From the NCBI GenBank assembly GCA_902384455.1, contig CABMCB010000059.1, positions 1 through 64,000 of the forward strand: DNA of 64,000 nt, written 5' to 3'. This stretch comes from an uncultured archaeon (GTDB lineage Archaea; Altiarchaeota; Altiarchaeia; IMC4; SCGC-AAA252-I15). A program made the position numbers and the translations under genes. The notes under the pieces were generated by a model that did not search any database, had not been told where the DNA came from, and saw only the letters and a program-made list of their open reading frames with translations. Positions 35,567-45,119 of the stretch are shown in pieces; positions within the stretch are counted from its first letter, which is position 1, and each line of letters begins with the position of its first letter.

Positions 35567-35568
35567 TT

Positions 35569-36597
35569 TTACTGAATTGCAGGAACGCTGTCGATGAAGC
35601 GCATACGCTGCGTGTTTGCGCCGCGTGCAGGCGGTAGAGATACCGTCTGGTGGAATCGGTAAGAGCACCATGAACCGATGGTTCCGACTGGGTCGTATGC
35701 GGATGCCGGAGCATTCTCAACAACCTTACAGTCAATGGTTCTCCAGTCGCCGTCACCAAGGTCGGTGTCGCCCGGAACCTGCTGCCATACGCCAATCAAG
35801 GCGTACTGACCCATCACGTACGTGCGGTAAGCAATCTTACCAGAACCGCTGTAGTTAGCAGTGGTCGTCACGAACGGGGTCTGTCGAAGCACGATGTTGG
35901 TGCCCGGTAGTTCGATGTCCATCTTCTGGTCAGCACCGGCAATCTTATCGAACTTGTCGATGTTGCCAAGCTTCCATAGGTCAACGATGCTGTTGTTCAC
36001 AGTCGTTGCGTTGAAGATGTCGCCAAGAACGTGCGGAGACACAACGCCAGCGAATCGGCCATTGCGGTTTGGCAACACGTTCTTAGAAACAAGCTGCTGC
36101 TTCAAAGAACGGATTGTTGCAAGGTCAATCGTGAACGGCGTAGATAGAAGGGCGTTCTGGTTAACCTGAGAGTCAACCGTTGCCGCGCTATCTGCAACCG
36201 CGCTGTATAGCTCAGAAATGCTCTGTCCAGCCTGGTAGCCTAGTTCGGCTGCGCTGTTTCCAACCAAGTCGTCAAGGGCGGAAGCCACAACGAACGCTGA
36301 GAAGTTCGTGTAGTTGTTCCACTCACCAAGTTGTGCCGGTGCAGAAATCTGCCCGACGAACTCAGGTGAGCCGACAACTCCGTCGCCTGCCTGAGCCGTG
36401 TCACCAGTTAGCGTTGAGTACTGGAAGAACTGACGGTTGATACCGCTGTTGTTCGGTTGTACTCGGCGCTCTGCTGCCACGATGAATGCATCAGTTTCAC
36501 CCTTCAAGTTCGGAATAAGTTCCTTATCGAATAGGATGCTCTGTGCCGTAAGAATATTTCCTACGTTTGCTACTGTTGGGTTCGGTCCACCAGCCAT
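35569..36597 (-). CDS. Major capsid protein (N4 gp56-like, HK97 fold expected)
   Basis: 342 residues. Start MAGGPNPTVANVGNILTAQS; central VVSPHVLGDIFNATTVNNS and DIELPGTNIVLRQTPFVTT; C-terminal half with YVMGQYALIGVWQQVPGDTD and DPVGTIGSWCSYRF. These match the pattern of N4-gp56-family major capsid proteins. Follows a scaffold-like gene, and a strong hairpin lies after its stop. Confidence 0.75.
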   Translation of the reverse strand: MAGGPNPTVANVGNILTAQSILFDKELIPNLKGETDAFIVAAERRVQPNNSGINRQFFQYSTLTGDTAQAGDGVVGSPEFVGQISAPAQLGEWNNYTNFSAFVVASALDDLVGNSAAELGYQAGQSISELYSAVADSAATVDSQVNQNALLSTPFTIDLATIRSLKQQLVSKNVLPNRNGRFAGVVSPHVLGDIFNATTVNNSIVDLWKLGNIDKFDKIAGADQKMDIELPGTNIVLRQTPFVTTTANYSGSGKIAYRTYVMGQYALIGVWQQVPGDTDLGDGDWRTIDCKVVENAPASAYDPVGTIGSWCSYRFHQTVSLPPARGANTQRMRFIDSVPAIQ

Positions 36598-36645
36598 GGT
36601 GTGCCTCTGTGTGCACTGAAAGTCAGCTTATAGCGCTGCTTTAGC

Positions 36646-37827
36646 TTACCGTCCGCGTCGTAGGTTGGCTTCGGTGGTTACGCGAACAATTTCATCGCGT
36701 AGCGGAGAACGCATTTTCTCTCGCATCGTTTTGCCATCCCATGACAGGATTTCTTCTATCGTCAAGCCTTTTTTCGTTGGTGCCGGACGTGAAGCAGATG
36801 ATGCTCCAGGTACGAGACCGCCGTTGACTCCCGGTCGTGGCTGCGCCGGAGCCGGATTTGCCGGTGGCGCTGCTGGTGCCGTCACAGTCGGAGCCGGTTG
36901 CACAACCGGTGCCGCTGCAATCGTTGCTACTGGTGCCGGTGCCGGAGCCGGATTAGCCGGGGGCGTCGTTACCACTGGCGCTGCAACTGGAGCCAGTTCG
37001 TGTTCCAAAGCGTGTAAAGCAATTTCCAAGTTGTCTGTCGTCCACGCCAGTTGATTGTCCTGGATGTACTGTGCCATCAAAAGCACGTTCGCTTGGCAAT
37101 TGTTAAAGTCGTGTTGGTGAGCACCAAGAAAATCTTGGCTCACCTTGTTCTGCCGGTCATACTCTTTCTGCTCGGCATTCTTCGCTTCATACTCAGCGCG
37201 GACCTTGGCTTCTTTCGCCGCGTCCATCTTCTTATATGCTGCGAGCGCTACGTTCGGGTCATCAGACTTCAGGTCCTTGACCAAAGCTAGCAGTTCGGCG
37301 TCAGAGACTTGTCCGGGGACGGGAGCGGGAGCAACGTTCACTTCTTTCACGCTCTGAACCTTCTGAGCCTTCAGACGGTGGAATGCACGAGTCGCCTGAA
37401 TGTGCGCTTCCTTCATCTTGTCAATGATTTCTTCTTGAGAATACGCCTCAAGGTGCGTCGGTCGGCCAATCGGGTTACCTTTTTCATCGGTAGCCTGATA
37501 CTCGACCACAATCTTTTTCTTGGCGCGTTCTGCTGCGGCTGCTTCTGCCGAAGCACGTAGCGTTTCCGCTGCTACAGCTTCTGCGGCCAGCCGGTCAGCC
37601 TCGGCCTTGGCAGCTAGTTCTTCCGCTGTCGGCTCGATGACTGGCTCAACCACTGGTTCTTCCGCCGTCTTTTCCTGTTCAACGGCCAACGCTTGAACTT
37701 CTGCGAACGGGCGTGACAGAATGGCCTTGCTGATAGCTTCCCGGTTTTCGGGAACTGCCATCTGGCGCTTCATTTCCGCGCCGGTCCAGGACTTGATTAC
37801 ATCCCAGGTGATTTCTGCTGCGTTCAT
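36646..37827 (-). CDS. Capsid scaffolding-like protein
   Basis: 393 residues, highly charged with E/A/K-rich coiled coils, a central Pro/Ala-rich linker and short repeats at both ends (ITWDVIKSWTGAEMKRQM and LSWDGKTMREKMRSPLRDE). Position between portal and capsid is the scaffold position. Confidence 0.6.
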   Translation of the reverse strand: MNAAEITWDVIKSWTGAEMKRQMAVPENREAISKAILSRPFAEVQALAVEQEKTAEEPVVEPVIEPTAEELAAKAEADRLAAEAVAAETLRASAEAAAAERAKKKIVVEYQATDEKGNPIGRPTHLEAYSQEEIIDKMKEAHIQATRAFHRLKAQKVQSVKEVNVAPAPVPGQVSDAELLALVKDLKSDDPNVALAAYKKMDAAKEAKVRAEYEAKNAEQKEYDRQNKVSQDFLGAHQHDFNNCQANVLLMAQYIQDNQLAWTTDNLEIALHALEHELAPVAAPVVTTPPANPAPAPAPVATIAAAPVVQPAPTVTAPAAPPANPAPAQPRPGVNGGLVPGASSASRPAPTKKGLTIEEILSWDGKTMREKMRSPLRDEIVRVTTEANLRRGR

Positions 37828-38186
37828 GACTTATTCCTTTGCACCGTACTCGTGTCGTACAGCGGCTTGATAATTGGATTGACTTTCGGCTTCTCTTCTT
37901 TTGCTTCCTCTTCAACCGCTGCCAGCGCTTTCGCGTGGTAAGCGACTGACATCAGAATCAAGAGAGAAAATTCGTTACGCTCTCGCGAGCGAAGTTGCAG
38001 GGCCTTGACCTTCTGGTCGTAGCCCTGCTCTGTGGGGTCGGCTGCAAGCAGGTCCTTTGTTGCTTGGCTGCATGCTGCCATGTGAAGTTCTTCCACTACG
38101 AGCCAACCCGGCATCGCCATCATTGCTGTTAGCGCAGCCTGCTTCTGTGGAGTTAGTTCATTGTGTAGTAGTGGTTTTGCCTTCAT
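37824..38186 (-). CDS. Hypothetical protein between portal and scaffold
   Basis: 120 residues, helical, ends in a K/E-rich stretch. Stop overlaps the scaffold start (ATGA). Confidence 0.55.
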   Translation of the reverse strand: MKAKPLLHNELTPQKQAALTAMMAMPGWLVVEELHMAACSQATKDLLAADPTEQGYDQKVKALQLRSRERNEFSLLILMSVAYHAKALAAVEEEAKEEKPKVNPIIKPLYDTSTVQRNKS

Positions 38187-38198
38187 ATTGTTCCTTTC

Positions 38199-40304
38199 TT
38201 ACGCGGACGTTTGCGAACCGAATCCTTGTTTGGTCGGTTCGCCCATTTCGCCTGCCAGACTGTGCTCGGTAGCCTGTCGGAGAACTTCCGCTCCGGCCTT
38301 GCCAAGCTGCTTCTGGTCTTCTAGTTCTTTGTCCTGCTGGAACTTCTGCGTCTGCGCTTGCTGCTGAGCCTGTATCTGCTGAGCCTGCAATGCCGCCGGA
38401 GAGTTCTGTTCGTAGCGCTGCGCTTCCTGGTCCGTCATAGGACGTAGGAAGTCTTGGCTGAACTTCCAGCCTGCGGCGTCCGTAAACGCCTTGAAGATTG
38501 CAACCGCGTCGAACTGATAGTGACCGTCGTTCACATTCTTGACGAAGGTCGGGTTGTTCAAAAGCTGAATGATAATCGGCAACGCTTGCGCCATTTCTTT
38601 CTTTGCGCCAAGCTTTGCGCCTGCAAGGACTTCATACTCGTATTTCGCGTTGCGAAACTCGATATGGTCGCCCATGTAGGCAGAGCCAAGTTCTTCACCA
38701 AGGATGCGGCGAAGGACTGACGTCGGCAACAGTTCGTTGTTCAACTGGTCCATCTGGTACAGCCACGGTTCGAAGACCTGTCGAACTAGTCTTCCACTCG
38801 GGCCGTCGAGTCTCGATGCGTTAGCCTGGACAACAGCCGCCGCTCCGGTACCTGAACGCATACCGGTAGTCTTAACGCCTGCTGACCCTGCGCCCATCAT
38901 GACTTGCTCGTTTGCGCCGGATGTCTGTTGTGCCGCCGCCTGAGCCTGTTGAATGAACTGCCATGCTTCACCAGGGACTGGGGGCATCGTCAAGAACTTG
39001 AATGCCTTGTCCACGTCATCATCAACGTCGATGATGCCGCCCTGCTTCCAACGCGTCATCTGCGTCGGAACGTTGAAGCCCTTCTTTCTAACGGCTGTAG
39101 GCTGTAGCCCGTATGCAAGTAGGTCAAGTGCGAGGTTCGTTACCCCTTGCTCAACGACTTGCTCTGCTCCAATAAGTTGGCCTAGGCCCTGGCCGTAAAA
39201 GCTGTCGGGGATGTTTCTCCAGTTTGCACTGAAGAACGGCAACTTACCGTACGGGTTCTCTTCGTTACGAATTAGAATGTTTCTGCCGCCGAATGACAGC
39301 ACGACAATAACCTTGTCGCGGTCCCAACGCTCAAGAAGTTCCATCGGGTTCTGCAAATGGTCTGCAGTAGAGCGATAGTTTCTCGGCAAAGCCTGTTGTA
39401 GGTAGCCGCGCATTCCTTCCGGAATGGTCATCGTCAAGTTGTCTGGTCCTGACATTTCATTTGCCAGGAAGATTCGCTTCAGTTCATCTTCGTCCGGAAT
39501 GTTGTAGCCCGGAACTTCGCGTAGCGCGTTCAAATCATCGAACGTCACGTAATCACGATAGATGACCCACTTTGCACGGCGAATATCGCCCATGCGGCAA
39601 CCTGGGTCAACTAGAACTGCGCGAACATCGCAGAACTTAATCCACGGACGTGAAATCTTGACGCTGTCCACGTATATTTCATACCCGTCAGAGTCAGGAG
39701 TGTCAATCGGGTCCGTAGGCATTACGCTGTTAAGAGCAGCTTGCGCTCGCTCTCGACGGTAACGCTTAATCTTTTCTTCGTGCTCTAGGTATCCCCACTT
39801 CCAAACGCCGGTACCCAGTAGGGCCATCTGTTCCAGGCCGTACGAGATTTCGGTTTCGAAGTGCATGTCCCAAAGCTGTGCTGAAAACAATGCCGTCTTC
39901 GCTCGGGTGACTTCTTGCTTCGTGCCCGGACGCGGACGTAGAAGGAACGGAGGGTCCTCGTAGAATAGACCCTCCAGAATCTTCGGTACGATGGAGCTAA
40001 TGTGGTTCGATACGGTGAACTTCGGCACCTGGGCCATGAACACGCCGTCGAACGCTGACGCCGACTGCGGACTCTGGTAGATAACCTGAGCCTGCGTCCA
40101 CTGCGCTGCCCACTGATTGATGTTCATGTAGTTGTCGGCCAGCGATGCGTCGTCAATTACAAGCTTCAGTGCTGCACCATCGGAATAAAGGTACGTTCCC
40201 GTCTCTTTATCCTTCTTCAAATCCGCAGAGGTAATTTCTGCGACTGGCTTTACTTCTAGTTCTGCCAGTGCGTCTGCCGCTGCCTGATTTAGTGGTTCGC
40301 TCAT
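38199..40304 (-). CDS. Portal protein
   Basis: 701 residues, size and layout of podovirus portals: N-terminal helical part, MGDIRRAKWVIYRDYVT, the stem/crown region with GQGLGQLIGAEQVVEQGVTN, and a Gln-rich coiled-coil barrel at the C-terminus (AAQLQAQQIQAQQQAQ-like). It forms the dodecameric ring for DNA entry. Overlaps the terminase stop by 4 bp. Confidence 0.8.
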   Translation of the reverse strand: MSEPLNQAAADALAELEVKPVAEITSADLKKDKETGTYLYSDGAALKLVIDDASLADNYMNINQWAAQWTQAQVIYQSPQSASAFDGVFMAQVPKFTVSNHISSIVPKILEGLFYEDPPFLLRPRPGTKQEVTRAKTALFSAQLWDMHFETEISYGLEQMALLGTGVWKWGYLEHEEKIKRYRRERAQAALNSVMPTDPIDTPDSDGYEIYVDSVKISRPWIKFCDVRAVLVDPGCRMGDIRRAKWVIYRDYVTFDDLNALREVPGYNIPDEDELKRIFLANEMSGPDNLTMTIPEGMRGYLQQALPRNYRSTADHLQNPMELLERWDRDKVIVVLSFGGRNILIRNEENPYGKLPFFSANWRNIPDSFYGQGLGQLIGAEQVVEQGVTNLALDLLAYGLQPTAVRKKGFNVPTQMTRWKQGGIIDVDDDVDKAFKFLTMPPVPGEAWQFIQQAQAAAQQTSGANEQVMMGAGSAGVKTTGMRSGTGAAAVVQANASRLDGPSGRLVRQVFEPWLYQMDQLNNELLPTSVLRRILGEELGSAYMGDHIEFRNAKYEYEVLAGAKLGAKKEMAQALPIIIQLLNNPTFVKNVNDGHYQFDAVAIFKAFTDAAGWKFSQDFLRPMTDQEAQRYEQNSPAALQAQQIQAQQQAQTQKFQQDKELEDQKQLGKAGAEVLRQATEHSLAGEMGEPTKQGFGSQTSA

Positions 40305-42586
40305 GCTCTCAGTCCATTACCTCGAAAGAATTTATTTGCCACTTCACCCATCGGGCTACGCGACTCCTCTCGTGGCTCACTATACGACGGCCACTGCGAC
40401 GGTTGAGTCGAGTATCCGCCGGTATCGGCTCCGAATATGACGCGGTTCATCTCGCGACGTAGCTGTTCCCGGTACTGGGCTTCCTTCTGCGCTGTCTGCT
40501 GGTCGAGTTCCTTTTGGGATAGTCGAACCATAGACGGGATGCGCTTTGCCAGCATCGACAACACGTCCGGAACGTCGTCCTTGAAGTAACGAGTACTCTT
40601 CTGGCCCTTGTACTTCTCTAGCTCGCTGAACACTTCTTCGTTCCAGCTTGCTATCATGAAGTACAAACGTGCTGCACGAAGCAGCAGTTCGACGCCCTTG
40701 ATGCGATTTTTCTTCGCGCTCTCGGAGTTGTCAGGCGTTGACCATACAATGTACGGCCAGTGCCCGTATTTGAGTTTCGAAACGTCTATCAATCGTTCTT
40801 TGAACGTCAATAGTCCGCCAGTGTCTTCGCCGGACCAGGACTTCGGTCGCCACTTGTTGTTCATTTCTGTGATTCGGTTGATGGTCTCGTTCTGTGACCA
40901 CTTCCCGAACTGAACGTCAAGGATGACCATCACCCACTTCGCATCCGGTCGCTCCGGAAGGATGCCGTTCTCATCCGGCTGGATGAGAGTCGAACCCTCT
41001 TGATAGACCTTGCCTATCGCGAGAGCGGTGTAGTCTGAAAACTGTTTGTTTTCCTTCGCCATGTCGATAGCGCCGTATACATATCCCGGTGCTGCCAACA
41101 CTTCGGCCAAGGTCTTGTCTCGACGCTGCTCCAAGAGTAGTCGGTCAAGACTAATTGAGTTCGCATCGCCCCAAACAGGTTGGTTAAGCTGCTGACATCT
41201 GAAACTTTTTTCGTTCTTGCGCAAATCCTTTCGAAGACTCTTGAAAGGTTTGTGCTCGGGAAAGGTCAACGTGACCATTTCCTCGGTTAGGTCAAAGAGA
41301 CTTCTCTCTTCGACGTCCTTGAACTCTTCCTTGACGTACCATGCGGCACGCGTGAAGAACTTCAGGTTGTAATCTTCTTCGCTTTCCTTGTTCTGGTCGA
41401 GAGAGATTCCGTAGTAGTCGTCCGGAAAGTATCTCGTGCCAATCATGTCGTGCCAGCCCCAAGGCATCAAAAGGTTGACAGCGCCGTCAGCCTTATCCTT
41501 CAAGGCTTGGCGCGTCTCGTCAGTCAGACAGTTATCGTCTGTGACGATGTCGTCAAACTTCAACACATCGCAGTGGAAACCAGACAGTGACGAACCAATG
41601 GACATGATGCCCATCGTCGGGTCCGGTGATTCCAGCTTGCGGCCTGGGTAGATGTACGGCTCTTTGGAGTCGCCGTCCGCGCTGCGGTCAACGTACTCAG
41701 GAAAGAGCAGGTGAAACTTCGTCGGTCGCTGTCCCGGCGGCAAAAAGAACTTGCCCTTGAACAGTGACAGGAACTGAAGCGTAAGCTTGTACGTTCCTGA
41801 CATCATCAGGATGCGTACGTCGGGACATGAGATGACCCACTGCACCGTGTCAAGAATGTCCGTGAAGGTCTTGAAGAACCCGCGAGGGTCCAGAAGAATC
41901 ATCGTACGTGCTTGGTTGGTGTACTTCTCTGCTTCAATCGGGTCCTGAATCCAGGAACCCATGTCGTGAATCTCTGTAGCCGCTGTCGGCAGTGATTCGC
42001 CCGGTGTGTACTCTTCTTTCTGAACCCACACGCGGGGAACTCGGTTCTGCTTGTTGAACGCGGCCTTGACTTCCTTCGTCGTGTATCCTTCTTCGAACAC
42101 GCCGTCGAAATCTTTCTGCACGAACTGATTCGTGGTCACGCGGTGAACGTGCTCGAAGTAGTCCATGTCGAATACTTCTTTGCCGAACCAGAACAGGTCC
42201 TTACGGGCCTGGTCGCGTGCGTAAAGCCACTGGTCAAACTCAAGATACCCGTTCGCGCCTTCGTGATGCTTCGAACGGAAGTAGAATCGACCTGGTAGCT
42301 CGAACGCTCTGCACGGAATGACCGTGTAACCCTTCTTCGGGTTCTTCGCGGCTTCCTTTCTCGCGTTAATCTTGCCGGTGGAGATTTCAACCTCGGTGGA
42401 CGTCTCGCGGACGTAGCCTAGGTAGAGATTCCACAATTCGGTCAGCGACATAGACTCGCCACGGAATCTCTTGCCGTTGGCGTTTTCATCCCAGGCTTCT
42501 ACGAAGTCAGGCCAGAACTCAATCTGAGTCTTAATCCTGTCCGCTAGAAAATTGAGAATGTCTTTGTCTCTTCCGATTGCTGGCAT
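40301..42586 (-). CDS. terL: Terminase large subunit
   Basis: 761 residues. ATPase part: DPRGFFKTFTDILDTVQW holds a divergent Walker A (G-F-F-K-T), and DVLKFDDIVTDDN is the Walker B region. Nuclease part: YGAIDMAKENKQFSDYTALA and ... VILDVQFGKW give the RNase H-like acidic residues, and DDVPDVLSMLAK a C-terminal Asp cluster. Powers packaging. No small terminase is obvious immediately upstream. Confidence 0.8.
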   Translation of the reverse strand: MPAIGRDKDILNFLADRIKTQIEFWPDFVEAWDENANGKRFRGESMSLTELWNLYLGYVRETSTEVEISTGKINARKEAAKNPKKGYTVIPCRAFELPGRFYFRSKHHEGANGYLEFDQWLYARDQARKDLFWFGKEVFDMDYFEHVHRVTTNQFVQKDFDGVFEEGYTTKEVKAAFNKQNRVPRVWVQKEEYTPGESLPTAATEIHDMGSWIQDPIEAEKYTNQARTMILLDPRGFFKTFTDILDTVQWVISCPDVRILMMSGTYKLTLQFLSLFKGKFFLPPGQRPTKFHLLFPEYVDRSADGDSKEPYIYPGRKLESPDPTMGIMSIGSSLSGFHCDVLKFDDIVTDDNCLTDETRQALKDKADGAVNLLMPWGWHDMIGTRYFPDDYYGISLDQNKESEEDYNLKFFTRAAWYVKEEFKDVEERSLFDLTEEMVTLTFPEHKPFKSLRKDLRKNEKSFRCQQLNQPVWGDANSISLDRLLLEQRRDKTLAEVLAAPGYVYGAIDMAKENKQFSDYTALAIGKVYQEGSTLIQPDENGILPERPDAKWVMVILDVQFGKWSQNETINRITEMNNKWRPKSWSGEDTGGLLTFKERLIDVSKLKYGHWPYIVWSTPDNSESAKKNRIKGVELLLRAARLYFMIASWNEEVFSELEKYKGQKSTRYFKDDVPDVLSMLAKRIPSMVRLSQKELDQQTAQKEAQYREQLRREMNRVIFGADTGGYSTQPSQWPSYSEPREESRSPMGEVANKFFRGNGLRA

Positions 42587-42595
42587 TGGGCCTCT

Positions 42596-42838
42596 TTATG
42601 GGTTCGCTTTCACGTATTCAGCGATGTTGTCGGCCTTGGCTTTCAGTCCTGCGGCTTCAGATGCGCCGCCGTCGAATGCGCTCGGCTTGCTCGGTTCTTT
42701 TCTTGCTGCTCGTGCTACCGCGTGCGATGCGTTCGAATACTCGTGATGCATCGGTCCGCCAGCACTGGCTTGAAACTTGTTCGCGTTGTCTAGAGTCTTA
42801 TGCGCCGACGCTAGAGCGTTTGAAATGAAACTTCCCAT
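42596..42838 (-). CDS. Small Ala/His-rich protein
   Basis: 80 residues. GPMHHEYSNASHAVARAARK resembles MHHLPEHVHEHSNASYEHVRK in the frameshifted small gene at 44544-44724. Ribosome site GGGGGGAG precedes the ATG. Function unknown. Confidence 0.5.
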   Translation of the reverse strand: MGSFISNALASAHKTLDNANKFQASAGGPMHHEYSNASHAVARAARKEPSKPSAFDGGASEAAGLKAKADNIAEYVKANP

Positions 42839-43137
42839 CACTCCCCCCTAGGGACTGGACCGCTCGGGACATCCTTCGTGTCCTTTGAATCATCTTTCTT
42901 ATCGAACATCTTCGATGCCCGGTTCACCGCGTAAGGCGCTGTCGCGAATGCACCCAATCCGGCAGAGGTTCCGCCGTCCGGCCATCCGTGCGTCTTGATT
43001 GCGATGTAAACCAACACGAAGCTGGCAACGACGCTGTGAACGAGGGCGAGCAGCCGAGATGAACTCGGCTCGCCGTTGTCAGAGAACGCCTTGCGTAGAT
43101 GCTCCGCAATTTTGGCTGAGATGTTCTTTAGGTCCAT
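42838..43137 (-). CDS. Small membrane protein (holin-like candidate)
   Basis: 99 residues with an N-terminal amphipathic helix, a hydrophobic segment LVHSVVASFVLVYIAIKTHGW, a second weak segment (GLGAFATAPYAV) and a charged tail. Resembles phage membrane proteins often called holins near terminase genes; not proven. Confidence 0.5.
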   Translation of the reverse strand: MDLKNISAKIAEHLRKAFSDNGEPSSSRLLALVHSVVASFVLVYIAIKTHGWPDGGTSAGLGAFATAPYAVNRASKMFDKKDDSKDTKDVPSGPVPRGE

Positions 43138-43331
43138 TACTTCTTCTTGAAGCCCTTCATCGTGTGCGCCATGTTAGCCATGTGCGCTACGTGCTCGTTG
43201 GGGCTGTTCATTGCTGACTCTAGTCTATCCTGAGGAATGTTTTCCTTCATCGGGATGTGTAGAGCTTCGTGCAGTCCGCCCTTGCGCAAATGGCGCATAG
43301 CGCGGTACATGCTGGTGTGTTGCTTTTCCAT
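43137..43331 (-). CDS. Small hypothetical protein
   Basis: 64 residues, His/Met-rich (MYRAMRHLRKGGLHEALHIPMK). Coupled to the membrane protein gene. Confidence 0.45.
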   Translation of the reverse strand: MEKQHTSMYRAMRHLRKGGLHEALHIPMKENIPQDRLESAMNSPNEHVAHMANMAHTMKGFKKK

Positions 43332-43332
43332 G

Positions 43333-43602
43333 TTAGGCTCCCGGCATTGCTGCAGGAGCAGCCGCTGCTGGCGCTGCTGCTGGTGCGGCTGCGGCCATCG
43401 GCTGGTTGTGTTCGTCCATGCCCTCGCCCGGGTTAGCTGAACCTAGGTGGTCCTGCATGCCGTCGTGAACGTGGTCGAGACTCTGCACAGCGTACTTCTT
43501 GTGGCTCTTGCCATCTTCGTGCTCGTGGTGCATGGTGTGGCTACCATCGGCGTGATGCTCGATGTGCGTGTGCTTGTAGCCGTGTCCTGCGTGCTTCTTC
43601 AT
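43333..43602 (-). CDS. Histidine-rich small protein
   Basis: 89 residues with 19 His in the first 60 (KKHAGHGYKHTHIEHH...) and an Ala/Pro tail. May bind metal. Two neighbours (42596 and 44544) share His-rich composition. Confidence 0.5.
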   Translation of the reverse strand: MKKHAGHGYKHTHIEHHADGSHTMHHEHEDGKSHKKYAVQSLDHVHDGMQDHLGSANPGEGMDEHNQPMAAAAPAAAPAAAAPAAMPGA

Positions 43603-43611
43603 GATAGCCTC

Positions 43612-44220
43612 TTAACTCACAACATCCGAATCTTTCGTCTCTTCCTTGAAGAGTGGTTCAGCCGTGTATCCGGTGTTCGTTTCGTAAACGCCGACTACGC
43701 CGCCTGGTTTTACCTTGACGTGCTCATGGTCGTGATGATACAGAGCGCCCAGTTGGTGAATGATGGAACTGTGCACGAACGCGATTGCGGGAACGCCTGA
43801 TTCTTTCCCGCGCTTCACGACCGCTTCGATTTCAGGGTTCACTCGGTCCTGAAAGTCCTTGATGCGCTCGCCGCCGGGAATCTTAGCGTCCGTATTCCTC
43901 TGATAGTAACGGATGGCATCGAGATTACTTTCCGTCTTCAGTTGACCGGCATACTCACCGACGTTCAAAGCGTCCAGGTTCTTCCGCTCCGTGTGACCGA
44001 TGTCTCGGCCTCTCAGAACGATGTCCGCCATCTGCTTCGTGCGCTTCTTGCTGCTCGTGAATGCTGATGACAGGCCGCGAGTCCGAATCAAGTCTCGAAC
44101 TTCTTCGCCCTGCTTCTTTCCGTTCTCATCCAGGTCCACGTCTAGAGGACCACGGAACTTTCCGGAATCATTCAGAGTCGTTGAGCCGTGTCGAACGAAT
44201 AACGCAACCAATCGGTGCAT
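43612..44220 (-). CDS. Histidine phosphatase (phosphoglycerate-mutase-like)
   Basis: 202 residues from ATG 44220 (AGAGGA upstream). VRHGSTTLN (RHG, phospho-His), an Arg-containing SSKKRTKQMADIV region, and FVHSSIIHQL with the second catalytic His: the branch-1 histidine phosphatase pattern. Substrate unknown. Confidence 0.75.
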   Translation of the reverse strand: MHRLVALFVRHGSTTLNDSGKFRGPLDVDLDENGKKQGEEVRDLIRTRGLSSAFTSSKKRTKQMADIVLRGRDIGHTERKNLDALNVGEYAGQLKTESNLDAIRYYQRNTDAKIPGGERIKDFQDRVNPEIEAVVKRGKESGVPAIAFVHSSIIHQLGALYHHDHEHVKVKPGGVVGVYETNTGYTAEPLFKEETKDSDVVS

Positions 44221-44221
44221 G

Positions 44222-44551
44222 TTATTCCTCTTTTTCGCCGTCCTCATGCCCCTTCTGGTCCACGAACTCACAACATCCTTTCTCGATGTTGATAATGGGC
44301 AGAAGGCTTTTGTCCTTCTTCACTTCCTTGTCCGCGATTACGACTGGGTGATTACATCGCCCCATGCCGCTTTCGTCCGCGACCGGCTTGCCTTCTTTGT
44401 CGCGCTTCAAGAATGTGCAATCTTCACAGTGATACGGGCCGTCTTCAGCATAGCCGGAAAGCTTGGTGCTCGGCGCAGGCCAGATTGGACCAACATCATC
44501 GAGCAATCTGCGTAGCGCGGCAATTTTCTTCAGCCAGCTTTTCTCAGCCAT
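44222..44551 (-). CDS. Cysteine-motif protein, unknown function
   Basis: 109 residues with YHCEDCTFLK, RCNHPVVI and KGCCEFV, a four-to-five-Cys pattern seen in many uncharacterised phage proteins of the packaging module; zinc or Fe-S binding possible. Confidence 0.55.
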   Translation of the reverse strand: MAEKSWLKKIAALRRLLDDVGPIWPAPSTKLSGYAEDGPYHCEDCTFLKRDKEGKPVADESGMGRCNHPVVIADKEVKKDKSLLPIINIEKGCCEFVDQKGHEDGEKEE

Positions 44552-44724
44552 CTTTTCTCATCTTTCGAACATGTTCGTACGAAGCATTTGAATGTTCGTG
44601 AACATGTTCCGGGAGGTGGTGCATTCCCTTCGTCGCAGCGTCAAACTCTTTCAAGTTCTCTTTTCCGAACTCTTCAGGATGGGCATGCGCCCAACCTTGT
44701 TGCGCTTGCGATACGAACGGCATG
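44544..44724 (-). pseudogene. Frameshifted small phage gene
   Basis: Reading from ATG 44724 gives MPFVSQAQ and then, one frame over, QGWAHAHPEEFGKENLKEF followed by DAATKG, HHLPEHVHEHSNASYEHV and stop at 44544. Together these match the common small phage protein MPxxSxAQQxWxHA...EFDAATKG-LPE-V. The two frames join only if one A is dropped in the CAAACAA tract at about 44701-44703. Either a real frameshift, slippery translation or a base-call error. Confidence 0.55.
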
Positions 44725-44734
44725 ACTGCTCCGC

Positions 44735-44995
44735 TTACAACTCTATCTTTGTCTCCGGTTCGTCATTCTTCAAGTGACTCAAGTGGTTGTTCAGAAGTGC
44801 GTCCATGCTTGTCTCCATGACAATCATGTGCTTACGCGCTTCCGGAAAGAAATCTTTCGCTTCAGAAAATACGTCAATAATTGGTTGGACCCAAGAGCGT
44901 CCCTTCCAACCCAATATCACGAGTCCCGTGAAGATACTCAAATCCCTGATGAACGAACCGAGTTCTCCCAACGTCACAGCACTCGGATTGAACAT
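44735..44995 (-). CDS. Small membrane-anchored protein
   Basis: 86 residues: N-terminal hydrophobic segment (FIRDLSIFTGLVILGWKG), then a helical charged tail. AAAGGGA ribosome site. Possibly part of lysis functions; unknown. Confidence 0.5.
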   Translation of the reverse strand: MFNPSAVTLGELGSFIRDLSIFTGLVILGWKGRSWVQPIIDVFSEAKDFFPEARKHMIVMETSMDALLNNHLSHLKNDEPETKIEL

Positions 44996-45063
44996 AGGTT
45001 CCCTTTAGAATATGTGTCGCGGCTATAACGCGGCGTGCCCTGGTTTTCACAGATGTCGAGAGG

Positions 45064-45090
45064 AGGGCTGGAATCTTTTTCTCCAGCCCT
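45064..45090 (-). terminator. Hairpin downstream of 45120 gene
   Basis: A 9-bp stem (AGGGCTGGA with TCCAGCCCT) in the gap after the 45120-45773 gene. It lacks a clear T-run on either side, so it is a weak terminator or stabiliser. Confidence 0.4.
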
Positions 45091-45119
45091 ATCACATCTC
45101 GGAGGTTAATCCAGCCAGC

